Below, in pieces: positions 5,836 to 14,179 of a DNA stretch of 15,431 bases (its first letter is position 1; each line of letters opens with the position of its first letter). Location: assembly GCA_947585885.1 (NCBI GenBank), contig CANPXI010000013.1, forward strand, positions 1 through 15,431, written 5' to 3'. The position numbers and the translations under genes are program-made. The notes under the pieces are model-generated. The model ran no database searches, was not told the origin of the DNA, and worked only from the letters and a program-made list of their open reading frames with translations. Origin of the DNA: an uncultured Bacilli bacterium. Its GTDB lineage: Bacteria; Bacillota_I; Bacilli_A; RF39; UBA660.

Positions 5836-6246
5836 TTATGGTATATAATAGTGTAATTCAAAATAAAGACGTCCTGATGCTGAAGTAGAAGATATTTGGT
5901 CTACAGATACTCTCCCATTTTGGTCAATGTATATACATCCATATGCTAAAGTATTACATACAAATGGAGTAAAAGTTTGAGCACTTGTAGGGGCATATTT
6001 TGTTGGTACTGTAAATATTAAATCTCCTTTTTTATGAGTTTTTGCTTCACCTTGATATGAAATATATATCATATTTCCTTGCTTTACGAACATACAGTGT
6101 TCTTTAACACCATTCTCGTTAAAAGTTACCTCATCAATAAAATTTATTAATTTAAATTTATCTAAAATCTCTTTAACAGTTGTTTTACTATCATATGCTA
6201 CACTATTACTATCTAAATAATTATTATTAAATTTATATATTGCCAT
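5836..6246 (-). CDS. Phage tail-tip / receptor-binding protein (paralogous N terminus)
   Basis: This 136-aa protein has the same MAIYKFNNN start as the next gene, then a different body: SNSVAYDSKTTVKEILDKF (helical), a central VKQGNMIYISYQGEA strand pair, and a C-terminal beta region ending GRLYFELHYYIP. The composition (aromatic- and Ser/Thr-rich strands, short hydrophobic C terminus) resembles fibre-tip knob domains. Ribosome binding is weak (AAAGAAGAAT before the ATG). A host-adhesion role is inferred from position downstream of the DUF859 tail protein and from the shared N terminus. Confidence 0.55.
   Translation of the reverse strand: MAIYKFNNNYLDSNSVAYDSKTTVKEILDKFKLINFIDEVTFNENGVKEHCMFVKQGNMIYISYQGEAKTHKKGDLIFTVPTKYAPTSAQTFTPFVCNTLAYGCIYIDQNGRVSVDQISSTSASGRLYFELHYYIP
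6221..6246. repeat. 26-bp direct repeat, copy 2 (start of fibre gene)
   Basis: Partner of 5787-5812, 25 of 26 identical. It encodes the shared MAIYKFNNN N terminus. Recombination between the copies would delete or swap the intervening fibre body. Confidence 0.85.
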
Positions 6247-6266
6247 ATTCTTCTTTTTAGATTTTG

Positions 6267-6713
6267 TTATAAATAGTAAAAATATATATTTAATGCACCT
6301 GTATAATTCGAAATATCGGTTCTGTTTGTTCTTATTCCAACAGTATTTCCATTTGAACTTGCAATTACTGCGACATAATTTGCAACACTATTTGTATCTC
6401 CCCATATAAACGGTAAAGGTATTCTTTCACTGTTGTTCCATCTAGTAATTGCTCCCAAAAAACCAATTATTTCTATTTTCTTAAAATCTATACCTATATC
6501 AAACCATACTTCACCTTTATTAGGTAAATTTTTTAAACTTATTCTTTTTACATAAACATCATGATTATCAATTTTAAAACCACATTTTACTGGCTCCCCA
6601 TCTGTTGTAATATTAATGTCTATACTTTCAGAAAGTGGTTTTCCATTATGAGAAATATTTTTACTTCTAATATAACAATTTGTGGGTAAATCATAATCGC
6701 TATTTTTAGCCAT
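6267..6713 (-). CDS. Phage tail-tip / receptor-binding protein, third fibre cassette
   Basis: A 148-aa protein starting MAKNSDYDLPTNCYIRSKNI. Its body is rich in beta strands and aromatic residues and ends NYTGALNIYFYYL, similar in style to the ends of the two following proteins but without the MAIYKFNNN start. I chose the ATG at 6713-6711: AGGTGA lies about 6 nt upstream, and an in-frame GTG three codons earlier is part of that SD. It is the first gene after the putative small RNA with its terminator, so its expression requires read-through. Probable surface-binding or fibre-tip protein; no catalytic motif is visible. Confidence 0.5.
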   Translation of the reverse strand: MAKNSDYDLPTNCYIRSKNISHNGKPLSESIDINITTDGEPVKCGFKIDNHDVYVKRISLKNLPNKGEVWFDIGIDFKKIEIIGFLGAITRWNNSERIPLPFIWGDTNSVANYVAVIASSNGNTVGIRTNRTDISNYTGALNIYFYYL

Positions 6714-6732
6714 TATAATCACCTACTATTCT

Positions 6733-6763
6733 AAAAAATACCCCCTTTCTTAAAAGAGAGTAT
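6733..6763 (-). terminator. Intrinsic terminator of the putative small RNA
   Basis: ATACTCTCTTT (6763-6753) pairs fully with AAAGGGGGTAT (6748-6738), counting two G-U pairs, around a short TTAAG loop. Five T follow directly (6737-6733). It lies upstream of the first fibre-cassette gene and should stop most transcripts from the promoter at 6865-6892. Confidence 0.75.
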
Positions 6764-6776
6764 AAAGAAAGAAGAA

Positions 6777-6917
6777 CTATGGTAAAACCAACGTCCTCCT
6801 TTCCTTGAACATAGTAATCGTTTGTTTGTTTGTTTGTTTGTTTGTTTGTTTGTTTGTTTGTAACATTATACCAAACTCACATATCCTGTCAAGTAACTTA
6901 TTGTATCTTTTTTTCAT
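6777..6917 (-). CDS. Alternative reading: 46-aa ORF spanning the CAAA repeats
   Basis: An ATG at 6917-6915 follows GGGAGGG by about 6 nt, right after the stop of the DUF859-type gene. The frame reads MKKRYNKLLDRICEFGIML, then QTNK three times and QT from the CAAA repeat, and ends ERRTLVLP. Any change in repeat number not divisible by three would shift the frame. The same DNA carries the near-perfect promoter and most of the putative RNA. The good SD supports translation of at least the first 19 codons from the late operon; the repeat-coded part is doubtful. No family recognised. Confidence 0.3.
   Translation of the reverse strand: MKKRYNKLLDRICEFGIMLQTNKQTNKQTNKQTITMFKERRTLVLP
6821..6860 (-). 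repeat. Tetranucleotide repeat (CAAA)10
   Basis: Ten perfect TTTG units on the plus strand (CAAA on the transcribed strand), with no interruptions. They begin right at the predicted start of the putative RNA. Perfect tetranucleotide runs of this length are unstable and typical of slippage loci. Confidence 0.97.
6865..6892 (-). promoter_or_regulatory. Consensus sigma-A promoter inside the tail gene cluster
   Basis: TTGACA (6892-6887), a 16-bp spacer and TATAAT (6870-6865) match both consensus hexamers exactly. Transcription would start around 6861-6858, at the CAAA repeats. Late phage genes usually rely on one upstream late promoter, so a host-type promoter here suggests expression in the lysogen. 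Confidence 0.75.
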
Positions 6918-6919
6918 AT

Positions 6920-8416
6920 TTATCCCTCCCATTCTCCGACTTTTATTAATGGTAAAACGATTCCTGAACCTAAACTCATAGAACCTGTTACTTCTAAATC
7001 TTTATTACAATACAAATTAGTATTATGTTCAAAATGATTCTTTCCCCAATCGTAATTAGGAATACCTGCTGTTACTGGGTCTTCTATAAGAAATGCTCCC
7101 AGTTTATCAGTAGCCTCTATTTTGAATCTATAATTTGATTGATAACTGAATGAACCATTTAAAGTAATTGTTTTTTCTGTTATGTTATTTCCACTTATTG
7201 TTGGAGTTATTGTTCCTCCCTCTTTAAAACTTGTATCAGTTTCAGATTTATAAAACCATTTTAAAGCCAGTGTATTGGCTACTTTTCCAAAACTTTGATT
7301 AAAAAAAGTACCACTATAAGTTAAATTAACTGTATTGCTGGTACTATTTAATCTTTCAGCATTTAAAGCAATCAATGGTTGAAAATAATTAATCAAATTA
7401 CTTAAATCACCTATTGTGTAAGTAGTAGAAAAACCTCTGCTATTTGTTAATAATAAAGTGACTACTGAATTTGTTATTCCATTTATTGTATAAGTAGTTC
7501 CTGAAAAAGCATTACCATTAATTAATCGTGCTGTTATACTGCTATTTTTATCTAATGTTGAATTAGAAGCTCTTAATGTAGTTAAAGTTATTTTCCCGTT
7601 ACTAAAACCTTTAACAATCTTTTTAGAATTACCTGTTAATGCAGTTGTAACAGTATTAACATCTTCTATACTTCCAACAGCATAAGGACTACACTTATCT
7701 GCATTACAATTTGCTGTTATATCAGCTTCAGTAGTTCCTATTTTTGTATCATCCGAGTCATATGTTGTTAAGACCATTTTACCTGTTATACTCTTTCCAG
7801 TAAATTGATCATATATTGATGAGTTAAATTCAACAGGAATATTATAATTAGATAAAATAAATTCTTGATTTTGTATTATTCCCATTTCATTAACATAGCC
7901 CGTAAGACTACCAAAAGTAACCTTCAGTGAATGTTTAGCATTAGGTAGTGCTGGGTTAAGTGGTAAGAAATATATACTTTCTATATCACCCGTTAGTTTA
8001 GGGCAATTAGTCATTCTAGGTATTACTTTTAATTCCATCGTACCAGAAGCAGTTGCGCTTCCTTTACTATTAGAAGATAAATCTAAATATCCACTAACAT
8101 TTATTTTCTTTGTACCATCATCATCGTGTTTTATTTTTCTAACATATCCACTTGCTAATGTTTGAGAAGTTTTATTTCTTAAATCATAAGATATCAATTT
8201 ATTGAAAACATCGCTTCCATTAATTGTTACTCTACATCTTGATTCTTCATATAAATCATAAGCACTACCACCTGTTTTAGATAAAACTAACGAATAAGAA
8301 ACATCACTTGTATTATTCGTTATATCATAATCTTTATTATCTGTTGTCTTTACCTCATTAACAGTAAGAGTTATAGTTAATCTACTATCACCACTTAAAT
8401 TTTTTGTAAAAATCAT
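6920..8416 (-). CDS. Phage minor structural tail protein, DUF859-like
   Basis: This 498-aa protein resembles the DUF859 family of Bacillota siphovirus structural proteins. The N-terminal part (1-135) has the typical alternating-strand pattern, including LTITLTVNEVK, the LASGYVRKIKHDDDGTKKI stretch (HxxDGT-K hallmark) and the VSGYLDLSS strand. Several Ig-like or beta-sandwich stretches follow to about 440. The C terminus (DWGKNHFEHN and VGEWEG) matches the usual end piece. It probably lies at the distal tail, between Tal and the receptor-binding proteins. The SD AGGAGG stands 7 nt before the ATG. The small RNA unit starts directly downstream. Confidence 0.75.
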   Translation of the reverse strand: MIFTKNLSGDSRLTITLTVNEVKTTDNKDYDITNNTSDVSYSLVLSKTGGSAYDLYEESRCRVTINGSDVFNKLISYDLRNKTSQTLASGYVRKIKHDDDGTKKINVSGYLDLSSNSKGSATASGTMELKVIPRMTNCPKLTGDIESIYFLPLNPALPNAKHSLKVTFGSLTGYVNEMGIIQNQEFILSNYNIPVEFNSSIYDQFTGKSITGKMVLTTYDSDDTKIGTTEADITANCNADKCSPYAVGSIEDVNTVTTALTGNSKKIVKGFSNGKITLTTLRASNSTLDKNSSITARLINGNAFSGTTYTINGITNSVVTLLLTNSRGFSTTYTIGDLSNLINYFQPLIALNAERLNSTSNTVNLTYSGTFFNQSFGKVANTLALKWFYKSETDTSFKEGGTITPTISGNNITEKTITLNGSFSYQSNYRFKIEATDKLGAFLIEDPVTAGIPNYDWGKNHFEHNTNLYCNKDLEVTGSMSLGSGIVLPLIKVGEWEG

Positions 8417-8433
8417 AAATTAACCTCCTTCTA

Positions 8434-11229
8434 TTACGAATAAGCCCCAGTTGATTTACCAAATCTGGGGCTATCATAAGCTTCAAATCTTGACCTTGGT
8501 ATGTCTAAACTTTTTCCAACAGTCATTTTATTTGTTTTAACTACTGTTTCGTTTGTTTCTTTGTCATATCCAGCAAATAATAGGTCTTCATTTTTATTTT
8601 TATCCTTTATTGTCATACCATAAGAATTTTGAGTATTAGAAACAGGTGCGCCATTTTCATCAATGTTTAATCCGTATTCGTTAAAAGTAAAACTATTTTG
8701 AGTAGTAACTCTATCTACACCGTTTTGTTGTATATCTTTAATTACTTCTATCGTGTAATCGGTAGAACTTTGTATTACTTCTACTTTTTGAATTAGTGTA
8801 TTAACACTTTCTTTATCTGCATAGTTATTAAGTCTTCCTAACATATCTTGATAGTTGTTATTTGCATTTGTATCATTGGTGTTTATTTGTGATTGTAAAT
8901 CACTTATTTTATCGTCTACATTTCTATTTAGGTAATACCACTCATAATCTTCAAAATTAGTGCTATCTTCTTCTGTATAATCAACATACTCACCACGATA
9001 ATCACTTGGCTTTTTACCTAAAGCATAATTTTCATCTTCAGGTGTAAAAGTTTCTCCATCTTCTGAGTACATAATATGTAAGTATGGTGTTCTTCCATCA
9101 GCCCCTGGAGTACCAGGTGTTCCATTAGTACCATCTTTACCATTAATACCATCTTTACCATCAGCACCTTTTATAAGAGACCAGGTATAAGCTGTATAAG
9201 TTGTAGGAGGTGTTTCTGCTGTTGTAGTTGCCACACCTATATATTTGGTATCAGCTGTTGGTGCATCTAACATAGGATTACCATTTTCATTAACTGAATA
9301 CTTAACATAAAAGTAAGTAGACTGACCGTTTTCTCCGGGTGGTCCTTGTACTCCCGGTGCACCGTCTTTACCAGGTGCTCCGTCTCTTCCTGGAGCTCCG
9401 TCTTCTCCCTTTTCTCCTTTAGCTCCATCTTCGCCTTTTTGTACTAAAGTAATAATTACTTTCTTTTGAAGTGAATATTTACTTGTTCCATCACTATACT
9501 CAAATGTAAGAATTAACTCGTTAGATATATTAGATATGGCTATAGAACTATCAGTTGACACTTTGATATCATTTTCTGTAAGTTCTATTGTCAAGCCTTC
9601 TATTTGTTCTTTTAAGGTAGGTGTAACAAATACTTGCTTACCTTTAAAATAAGAATAATGATTAATAAAAAAATCCTTTGTTTCCAAAGGAATGTAGCCT
9701 TTACATGGTATTGTCAAGTTATATATATCTAAGTCTGTACTAAATAAATCTATACTATCAATTATTTCTTTTAAATTTGTTTGTCTTTGTTCAATAACAA
9801 AATTTATACCCTGATTATCAATTGTGGCTATTACATTTCCATCAGTATCATAAACTGCTATAACACCATTAGTATTACCTTTACCACCTAATTTAAGTGT
9901 TCCACCTTTAATCATATCAGCGACAAGATTTACAACGTTTATATTTTGCATATCCAAAGTTCCGTCTATTGTCCAAGCTGATGTAAAATTACCATTTATA
10001 CCTTCATGCCCAAATGCTATACCTTTTGAATTAATCAATATTACGTCTTTAGCATTTTCTTTTGGTAATGAATCTAAAACTAAAATTTTATCTCCATCAT
10101 ATATAACATAACTATTTCCTAAAGCTTCCCACATAGTAGCTGCTGCATTTTTTAATTCTTCTTCTAGAAAAGCTTTAGTATCATTAGACATAGACTCTAC
10201 TAATTGCTCAGTATTTTTATTAACATCCTTAATTAAATTCTTTAAAGAATTTTTAAAATTACCAAATTCAATACTTTTATACTTATTTAAAATAACATCA
10301 TATTTTATTGAAATTACATTGGTAGTTAAAGAAATATTTAACTTTGGATGCTCTACATAAATAGTATCACCAACATCTGTAATTTCTTCAAGATGGGCTG
10401 ATAAAGTATAATTAACCTTTGGTAATTTATTATTATTTAGATATTCCACTGCTTGTTTTCTTAAATCTGTGATCAACCTATTTTTAAATTGTTCATCAGT
10501 TTCAGTATCAAGTTTTTCTAAATCTTGAGAAAAGGATACAACCTTAGTAAAAGGAATATCATATAATTTTTCTTCTAATTCAATATATTTTTCAGGTAAA
10601 AGTACTCCATCTTTTCCAACTGGAAGGATTTTAGTAATTACATCATCCCAATTCTCTGTAGCATTAATATTAGTAATATTTTTCGCATATTTAAGTGTTA
10701 CCCCACGATCAGTTCCTATAGTTTTATTAATTGCTACTTTAAAATTATCTCTAACTAAATGTCCTCCCCAACGTTCAATTAATACATTATCAGCTTCTTG
10801 TAATGATTTTCTAACACACCTATAAGAATTAATAGAAGTAATATCAGAACTAGTAGTAAATGGTGATTCTATATCAGCATTAGTATTTAAATGATCTAAT
10901 GCATAATTACAATCTTTATCAACAATATTTCTATCGTCAATAATATAATTAGCTCTATCAAAATAAATATGTTTTGCCTTAATCTTAATTTTGGAAGTAC
11001 TTTTTTCAGGTTGTCCACCAATTCTAAAACATTGTTCACCTTCTGGAAAAGGTGTAGGACACTTTATTATCATATTTGCTTGATAATAGTCTAGGTTATT
11101 TACAGTATCTTCTATTTCTATATAATAATCACCATTATCTTCCTTATACAATATACATTTATAAGGTTTAAGAATTTTTAACCCATTATTATTAAATAAC
11201 TTTTCATTAGAATCATATAATTTTATCAT
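8434..11229 (-). CDS. Tail-associated protein (Tal, prophage tail / Gp18-type) with two collagen-like tracts
   Basis: The N-terminal 340 residues match the Prophage_tail (Tal, gp27-like hub) domain of siphoviruses: MIKLYDSNEKLF, KHIYFDRANYIIDDRN, a central GKDGVLLPEKYIELEEKLYD, and the NVISIKYDVILNKYKSIEFGN end. A middle region (about 380-590) is fibre-like. Then come two collagen-like G-X-Y tracts, 12 triplets at residues about 599-634 and nine triplets at 688-714, with a beta-type spacer. The C-terminal 200 residues include a helical stretch and end RSRFEAYDSPRFGKSTG. It forms the tail-tip hub and an extended fibre; no peptidase motif is seen. I chose the ATG at 11229-11227 (931 aa): AGGTGG lies 5 nt upstream, and it overlaps the Dit stop as TAATG. 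Confidence 0.85.
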   Translation of the reverse strand: MIKLYDSNEKLFNNNGLKILKPYKCILYKEDNGDYYIEIEDTVNNLDYYQANMIIKCPTPFPEGEQCFRIGGQPEKSTSKIKIKAKHIYFDRANYIIDDRNIVDKDCNYALDHLNTNADIESPFTTSSDITSINSYRCVRKSLQEADNVLIERWGGHLVRDNFKVAINKTIGTDRGVTLKYAKNITNINATENWDDVITKILPVGKDGVLLPEKYIELEEKLYDIPFTKVVSFSQDLEKLDTETDEQFKNRLITDLRKQAVEYLNNNKLPKVNYTLSAHLEEITDVGDTIYVEHPKLNISLTTNVISIKYDVILNKYKSIEFGNFKNSLKNLIKDVNKNTEQLVESMSNDTKAFLEEELKNAAATMWEALGNSYVIYDGDKILVLDSLPKENAKDVILINSKGIAFGHEGINGNFTSAWTIDGTLDMQNINVVNLVADMIKGGTLKLGGKGNTNGVIAVYDTDGNVIATIDNQGINFVIEQRQTNLKEIIDSIDLFSTDLDIYNLTIPCKGYIPLETKDFFINHYSYFKGKQVFVTPTLKEQIEGLTIELTENDIKVSTDSSIAISNISNELILTFEYSDGTSKYSLQKKVIITLVQKGEDGAKGEKGEDGAPGRDGAPGKDGAPGVQGPPGENGQSTYFYVKYSVNENGNPMLDAPTADTKYIGVATTTAETPPTTYTAYTWSLIKGADGKDGINGKDGTNGTPGTPGADGRTPYLHIMYSEDGETFTPEDENYALGKKPSDYRGEYVDYTEEDSTNFEDYEWYYLNRNVDDKISDLQSQINTNDTNANNNYQDMLGRLNNYADKESVNTLIQKVEVIQSSTDYTIEVIKDIQQNGVDRVTTQNSFTFNEYGLNIDENGAPVSNTQNSYGMTIKDKNKNEDLLFAGYDKETNETVVKTNKMTVGKSLDIPRSRFEAYDSPRFGKSTGAYS
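9088..9168 (-). repeat. Collagen-like G-X-Y tract 2 in Tal (nine triplets)
   Basis: Nine Gly-X-Y triplets in a row (GAD GKD GIN GKD GTN GTP and so on). Such tracts form trimeric triple helices in phage fibres. Confidence 0.85.
9328..9435 (-). repeat. Collagen-like G-X-Y tract 1 in Tal (12 triplets)
   Basis: Twelve Gly-X-Y triplets in a row (GED GAK GEK GED GAP GRD and so on). Charged GEK/GED/GRD triplets are typical of bacterial and phage collagens, which lack hydroxyproline. The DNA is distinctly richer in G+C than its surroundings. Confidence 0.9.
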
Positions 11230-11906
11230 TATAACCACCTACTATTAGGATAAATTTCTAATGTTGTGTTTTCACATCTTACATTATTTTTTCCTGAAAT
11301 TAAGATTGGAAATTCACCTGTCATATTACGGTTTTTAAGTTTATTTTCATAATATGCTTCTTGAAGTTCACTATCAATATATACAGTCTTATCTTCATCA
11401 AACGTATAGGTAAAAACTTGAATATCATTCAAATAAAAATTAACAGTTCCATTACCTGTTAATTTAATTAATGGCTTTGAATTTTCTAACCCTTCATTAT
11501 TTACTTCTATTTCACTCTCTCCACTAACACTTTCCTCATTTACTTTATATTTAAAAGGTTGAACGTGAAAATTAACTTTTGCAGTTTTAAATCTCAATAA
11601 AGATTCATAATCTATTTTATCAACTATCTTAGCTTTATAATATTTATCATCTTCATTAGATAATATAAGATTACCTTCACCAGTAAAATACTTAATAACT
11701 TCATTTATATCATAATTGTAGCTTAAAGATATTTCTAATGTTTTATCATATGACTCATAGCCTAGTTCATTAATAATATCGCCATCTACACCATCAATTT
11801 CTATTCTTTCTGTTCTTATATTTGGTTTAGAAATAGCTGGTAATTTACTTATAATTAAACCTTTTATTGAATTACTATTAACCCCTTTCCATATTATATA
11901 ACTCAC
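11229..11906 (-). CDS. Distal tail protein (Dit)
   Basis: Dit forms the hexameric ring that joins the tail tube to the tip (Sipho_tail family). The 225-aa protein begins MSYIIWKGVNSNSIKGLIIS. The family features RTERIEIDGVDGDI (about 32-45) and ISLSYN are clear, as is VNFHVQPFKYK (about 110-120), the typical end of the N-terminal belt domain. The C-terminal galectin-like domain runs from about 125. The start is GTG (11906-11904), overlapping the tape-measure stop as GTGA, with AGGGTGA about 8 nt upstream. Its place between tape measure and Tal is the canonical one. Confidence 0.88.
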   Translation of the reverse strand: MSYIIWKGVNSNSIKGLIISKLPAISKPNIRTERIEIDGVDGDIINELGYESYDKTLEISLSYNYDINEVIKYFTGEGNLILSNEDDKYYKAKIVDKIDYESLLRFKTAKVNFHVQPFKYKVNEESVSGESEIEVNNEGLENSKPLIKLTGNGTVNFYLNDIQVFTYTFDEDKTVYIDSELQEAYYENKLKNRNMTGEFPILISGKNNVRCENTTLEIYPNSRWL

Positions 11907-14164
11907 GAATAAATCACCCTTTCCATTGTATTTTCTACAAATGATCCAGCTACTTCATCATCGAGTACAATTTTCATATCTTTTAATGCCACTTTAAATG
12001 CTTCCACTGCTAATCCAAAATTAGAATTTTCACTAAATTTATTAGAATCTATATTTTTGTTAACATTTACATTAGTATCTAAATCAAAATCAGTAGGTAA
12101 TGCTTTTTGTATTTCTTTGTTTACATCTTTCATTTCATTTTCAAAACCTACACCAATACCTTTAGCCATATTAACACCAATATTATCTCTTAATACAGTT
12201 GATGGTGAGTGTATACCAAAGAAATCTTTAAGACCATTTATAACTGACTTTCCAAATCCTTTGATTTTACCCATTATCCAATCAACAGTATTATTAATAC
12301 CTTCCCATAGTCCTTTTACTAAATTTTTACCTATATCCTTTATAGAAGACATTCCATTTGTAAACCCTTTAACTATAGAAGTAATAATTTGTGGGATTTT
12401 TGATACCAATTGAGGAATAGCTTTAATTAATCCTTCAGCTAATTTAACTATCAGTGTAATACCAGTTTCTATTAATTTAGGTAAATTATCAGTTATGGCT
12501 GTAATTAATTTATCTATTATTACAGGTATTTTATCAATCAAATCTGGCAATGCCTCAATTAATCCTTCAGCAAGACCTATTATTAATTGAATACCAGCAT
12601 CAATAATTAAATCTATGTTATCCACTAATGTTTCAGCCATTAACAAAACTGCATCAATTATTTGTGGAATTAAAGTTGGTAATTGTTGAGAAATACCTTG
12701 TATTAAAGAAACTATTATTTGAATACCCATTTGTAGTATTTGAGGTAAATTTTGAATAAGTGCTGATGTAAGAGTAGTTATTATTTGCATTACGGCATTC
12801 ATTATTGCTGGCAGATTTTGATTTATACCTGAAATTAAAGAATTTAATATATTTGTACCAGCCGATAAAAATTTAGGTAAATTATCAATTATTCCATTAA
12901 GTATTTTTGGTAATGCCTCCATAATACTATTAACAATTTGATCTACTGCTGGAAGAACATTATCTCCGACAGTTAAAACACTATCAATCAAATTAGTTAC
13001 TAATTGACCTAAATCGGCATTCCCATTAGCAAAACCTGTTAATAAATTTTGCCAAGCAGACTTCATAGAATTAATAGATCCACTTATTGTTTTATCAGCT
13101 TCTAATGCTGTTGTACCTGTAATGCCCATTTCTGTTTGTATAATATGGATAGCTTCTGTGATATCTGCAAAACTATCAATAGATAAATCAGCCATTTCAC
13201 CGTTCGCTTCTTTTACTCTATTAGCATCAGATATAAGTCTTTCCATTTCTGTTTTTGTTCCACCATATCCTAATTTTAAGTTATCTAACATTGTATAATT
13301 TTGTTTTGCAAATCCTTGATATGCATTTTGTATCATAGACATATCTGTACCCATTTTATTAGCATTGTCTGACATATCAGTAATAGCTAAATTTGCTGCT
13401 TCTGCAGCAGCTTTAGTGTCACCATCTAAACTTTGAATAAGACTTGCAGAAAATGAAGTAACAGTCTCCATATATTGATTAGCACTTAATCCTGCAGTTT
13501 TATAAGCATTATTAGCATATTGTTGAATAGTTTTAGAACTATCTTTAAATAAAGTATCTACACCACCTACTAATTGCTCATAATCAGCATAACTTGTAAG
13601 AGATTGTTTACCAATATCAATTAATGCAGTTCCTAATTCTTTAGCAAGACTAACCATTTTTTTAAATCCTGATGATATAGCTTCACTTATTAAATTCCCC
13701 TTAATTAAATCTCCAAGTTTTAAAGCACCAGTCCCTGCATCATTTTCAGCTTTTTCAAACTCTTTTAATTCATTAGTTGTTTCAACATTGGCACTTTTTA
13801 AAGCATTCATAGTTTCTTCGTTATCACTTATCTCTTTAGTAGTTTTATTAACTTCTGCTTGAGCTTTATTTAATTCGTTTTGCCACTTATTTATAGTAGT
13901 AGCATTAGAATCTGTACTTTCTTTGGCTTCATTTAGCATTCTTTCGGCTTCTTCAACAGCCTTGGATTGTGCTTTTAATTTTTCGGATAAAATTTCGTTT
14001 TTTGCACTCAAAGTTGATACACTTTCATTATTGACATCATAACTAGAAGTTAATACTTTCATTGAACTAGACAATACTGTTAAATTTTGAGTAATATTTT
14101 TTAAAGCTTTTTGATATTCACTTTCGCCACTTAACTTTATTGCCCCACCAAATGTTCCAGCCAT
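11903..14164 (-). CDS. Tail length tape measure protein
   Basis: The 753-aa protein sets the length of the phage tail and takes part in DNA ejection. Residues about 20-140 form a long coiled coil (LSAKNEILSEKLKAQSKAVE and following). A TMP core (about 150-390) includes SYADYEQLVGGVDTLFKDSS. From about 400 to 615 there is a hydrophobic tandem region of roughly 38-residue units of the type NLP-K-(x)n-GI-x-LI-x-x-LAEGLI-x-x-LP. The C terminus has the motif FGIHSPSTVLRDNIGVNMAKGIGVGF, typical of TMPs of Bacillota phages. At about 1.5 angstrom per residue, the family rule would give a tail somewhat over 100 nm. The SD GGAG lies 8 nt before the ATG. It follows the G-T chaperone stop by 15 nt. Confidence 0.93.
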   Translation of the reverse strand: MAGTFGGAIKLSGESEYQKALKNITQNLTVLSSSMKVLTSSYDVNNESVSTLSAKNEILSEKLKAQSKAVEEAERMLNEAKESTDSNATTINKWQNELNKAQAEVNKTTKEISDNEETMNALKSANVETTNELKEFEKAENDAGTGALKLGDLIKGNLISEAISSGFKKMVSLAKELGTALIDIGKQSLTSYADYEQLVGGVDTLFKDSSKTIQQYANNAYKTAGLSANQYMETVTSFSASLIQSLDGDTKAAAEAANLAITDMSDNANKMGTDMSMIQNAYQGFAKQNYTMLDNLKLGYGGTKTEMERLISDANRVKEANGEMADLSIDSFADITEAIHIIQTEMGITGTTALEADKTISGSINSMKSAWQNLLTGFANGNADLGQLVTNLIDSVLTVGDNVLPAVDQIVNSIMEALPKILNGIIDNLPKFLSAGTNILNSLISGINQNLPAIMNAVMQIITTLTSALIQNLPQILQMGIQIIVSLIQGISQQLPTLIPQIIDAVLLMAETLVDNIDLIIDAGIQLIIGLAEGLIEALPDLIDKIPVIIDKLITAITDNLPKLIETGITLIVKLAEGLIKAIPQLVSKIPQIITSIVKGFTNGMSSIKDIGKNLVKGLWEGINNTVDWIMGKIKGFGKSVINGLKDFFGIHSPSTVLRDNIGVNMAKGIGVGFENEMKDVNKEIQKALPTDFDLDTNVNVNKNIDSNKFSENSNFGLAVEAFKVALKDMKIVLDDEVAGSFVENTMERVIYS

Positions 14165-14179
14165 TTACATTTCTCCTTT

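Larger units (their letters stand above)
6733..6861 (-). ncRNA. Putative structured small RNA (about 130 nt) in the tail gene cluster
   Basis: A consensus promoter starts transcription near 6861 and an intrinsic terminator ends it near 6733. Between them, in order: ten CAAA repeats (6860-6821), an unpaired tail without G or U; then GATTACTATGTTC; then a 13-bp helix between AAGGAAAGGAGGA (6806-6794) and TTCTTCTTTCTTT (6776-6764) with three G-U pairs and a 17-nt loop; then, without a spacer, the terminator stem. The helix hides a perfect anti-SD-binding AAAGGAGG. The loop holds CATAG, which can pair with CTATG just upstream of the helix, a possible pseudoknot. The loop also has TGG/CCA self-pairing. 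No long ORF uses the SD. It could be a trans-acting RNA, a leader that attenuates the fibre and lysis genes, or an anti-repressor. No known family is recognised. Confidence 0.6.

Noticed and set aside
5354..6713. Diversity-generating retroelement acting on the fibre genes
   Set aside because: No variable/template repeat pair with adenine-specific mismatches is visible, and the only reverse transcriptase (14863-15431) is clearly a group II intron maturase next to domain V.
6821..6860. TTTG repeat as a CRISPR or similar array
   Set aside because: The units are only 4 bp and have no spacers; it is a simple microsatellite.
12057..12413. 118-codon open frame on the plus strand
   Set aside because: It lies wholly antisense within the tape-measure gene, has no SD, and its composition mirrors the repeat-rich coding strand.
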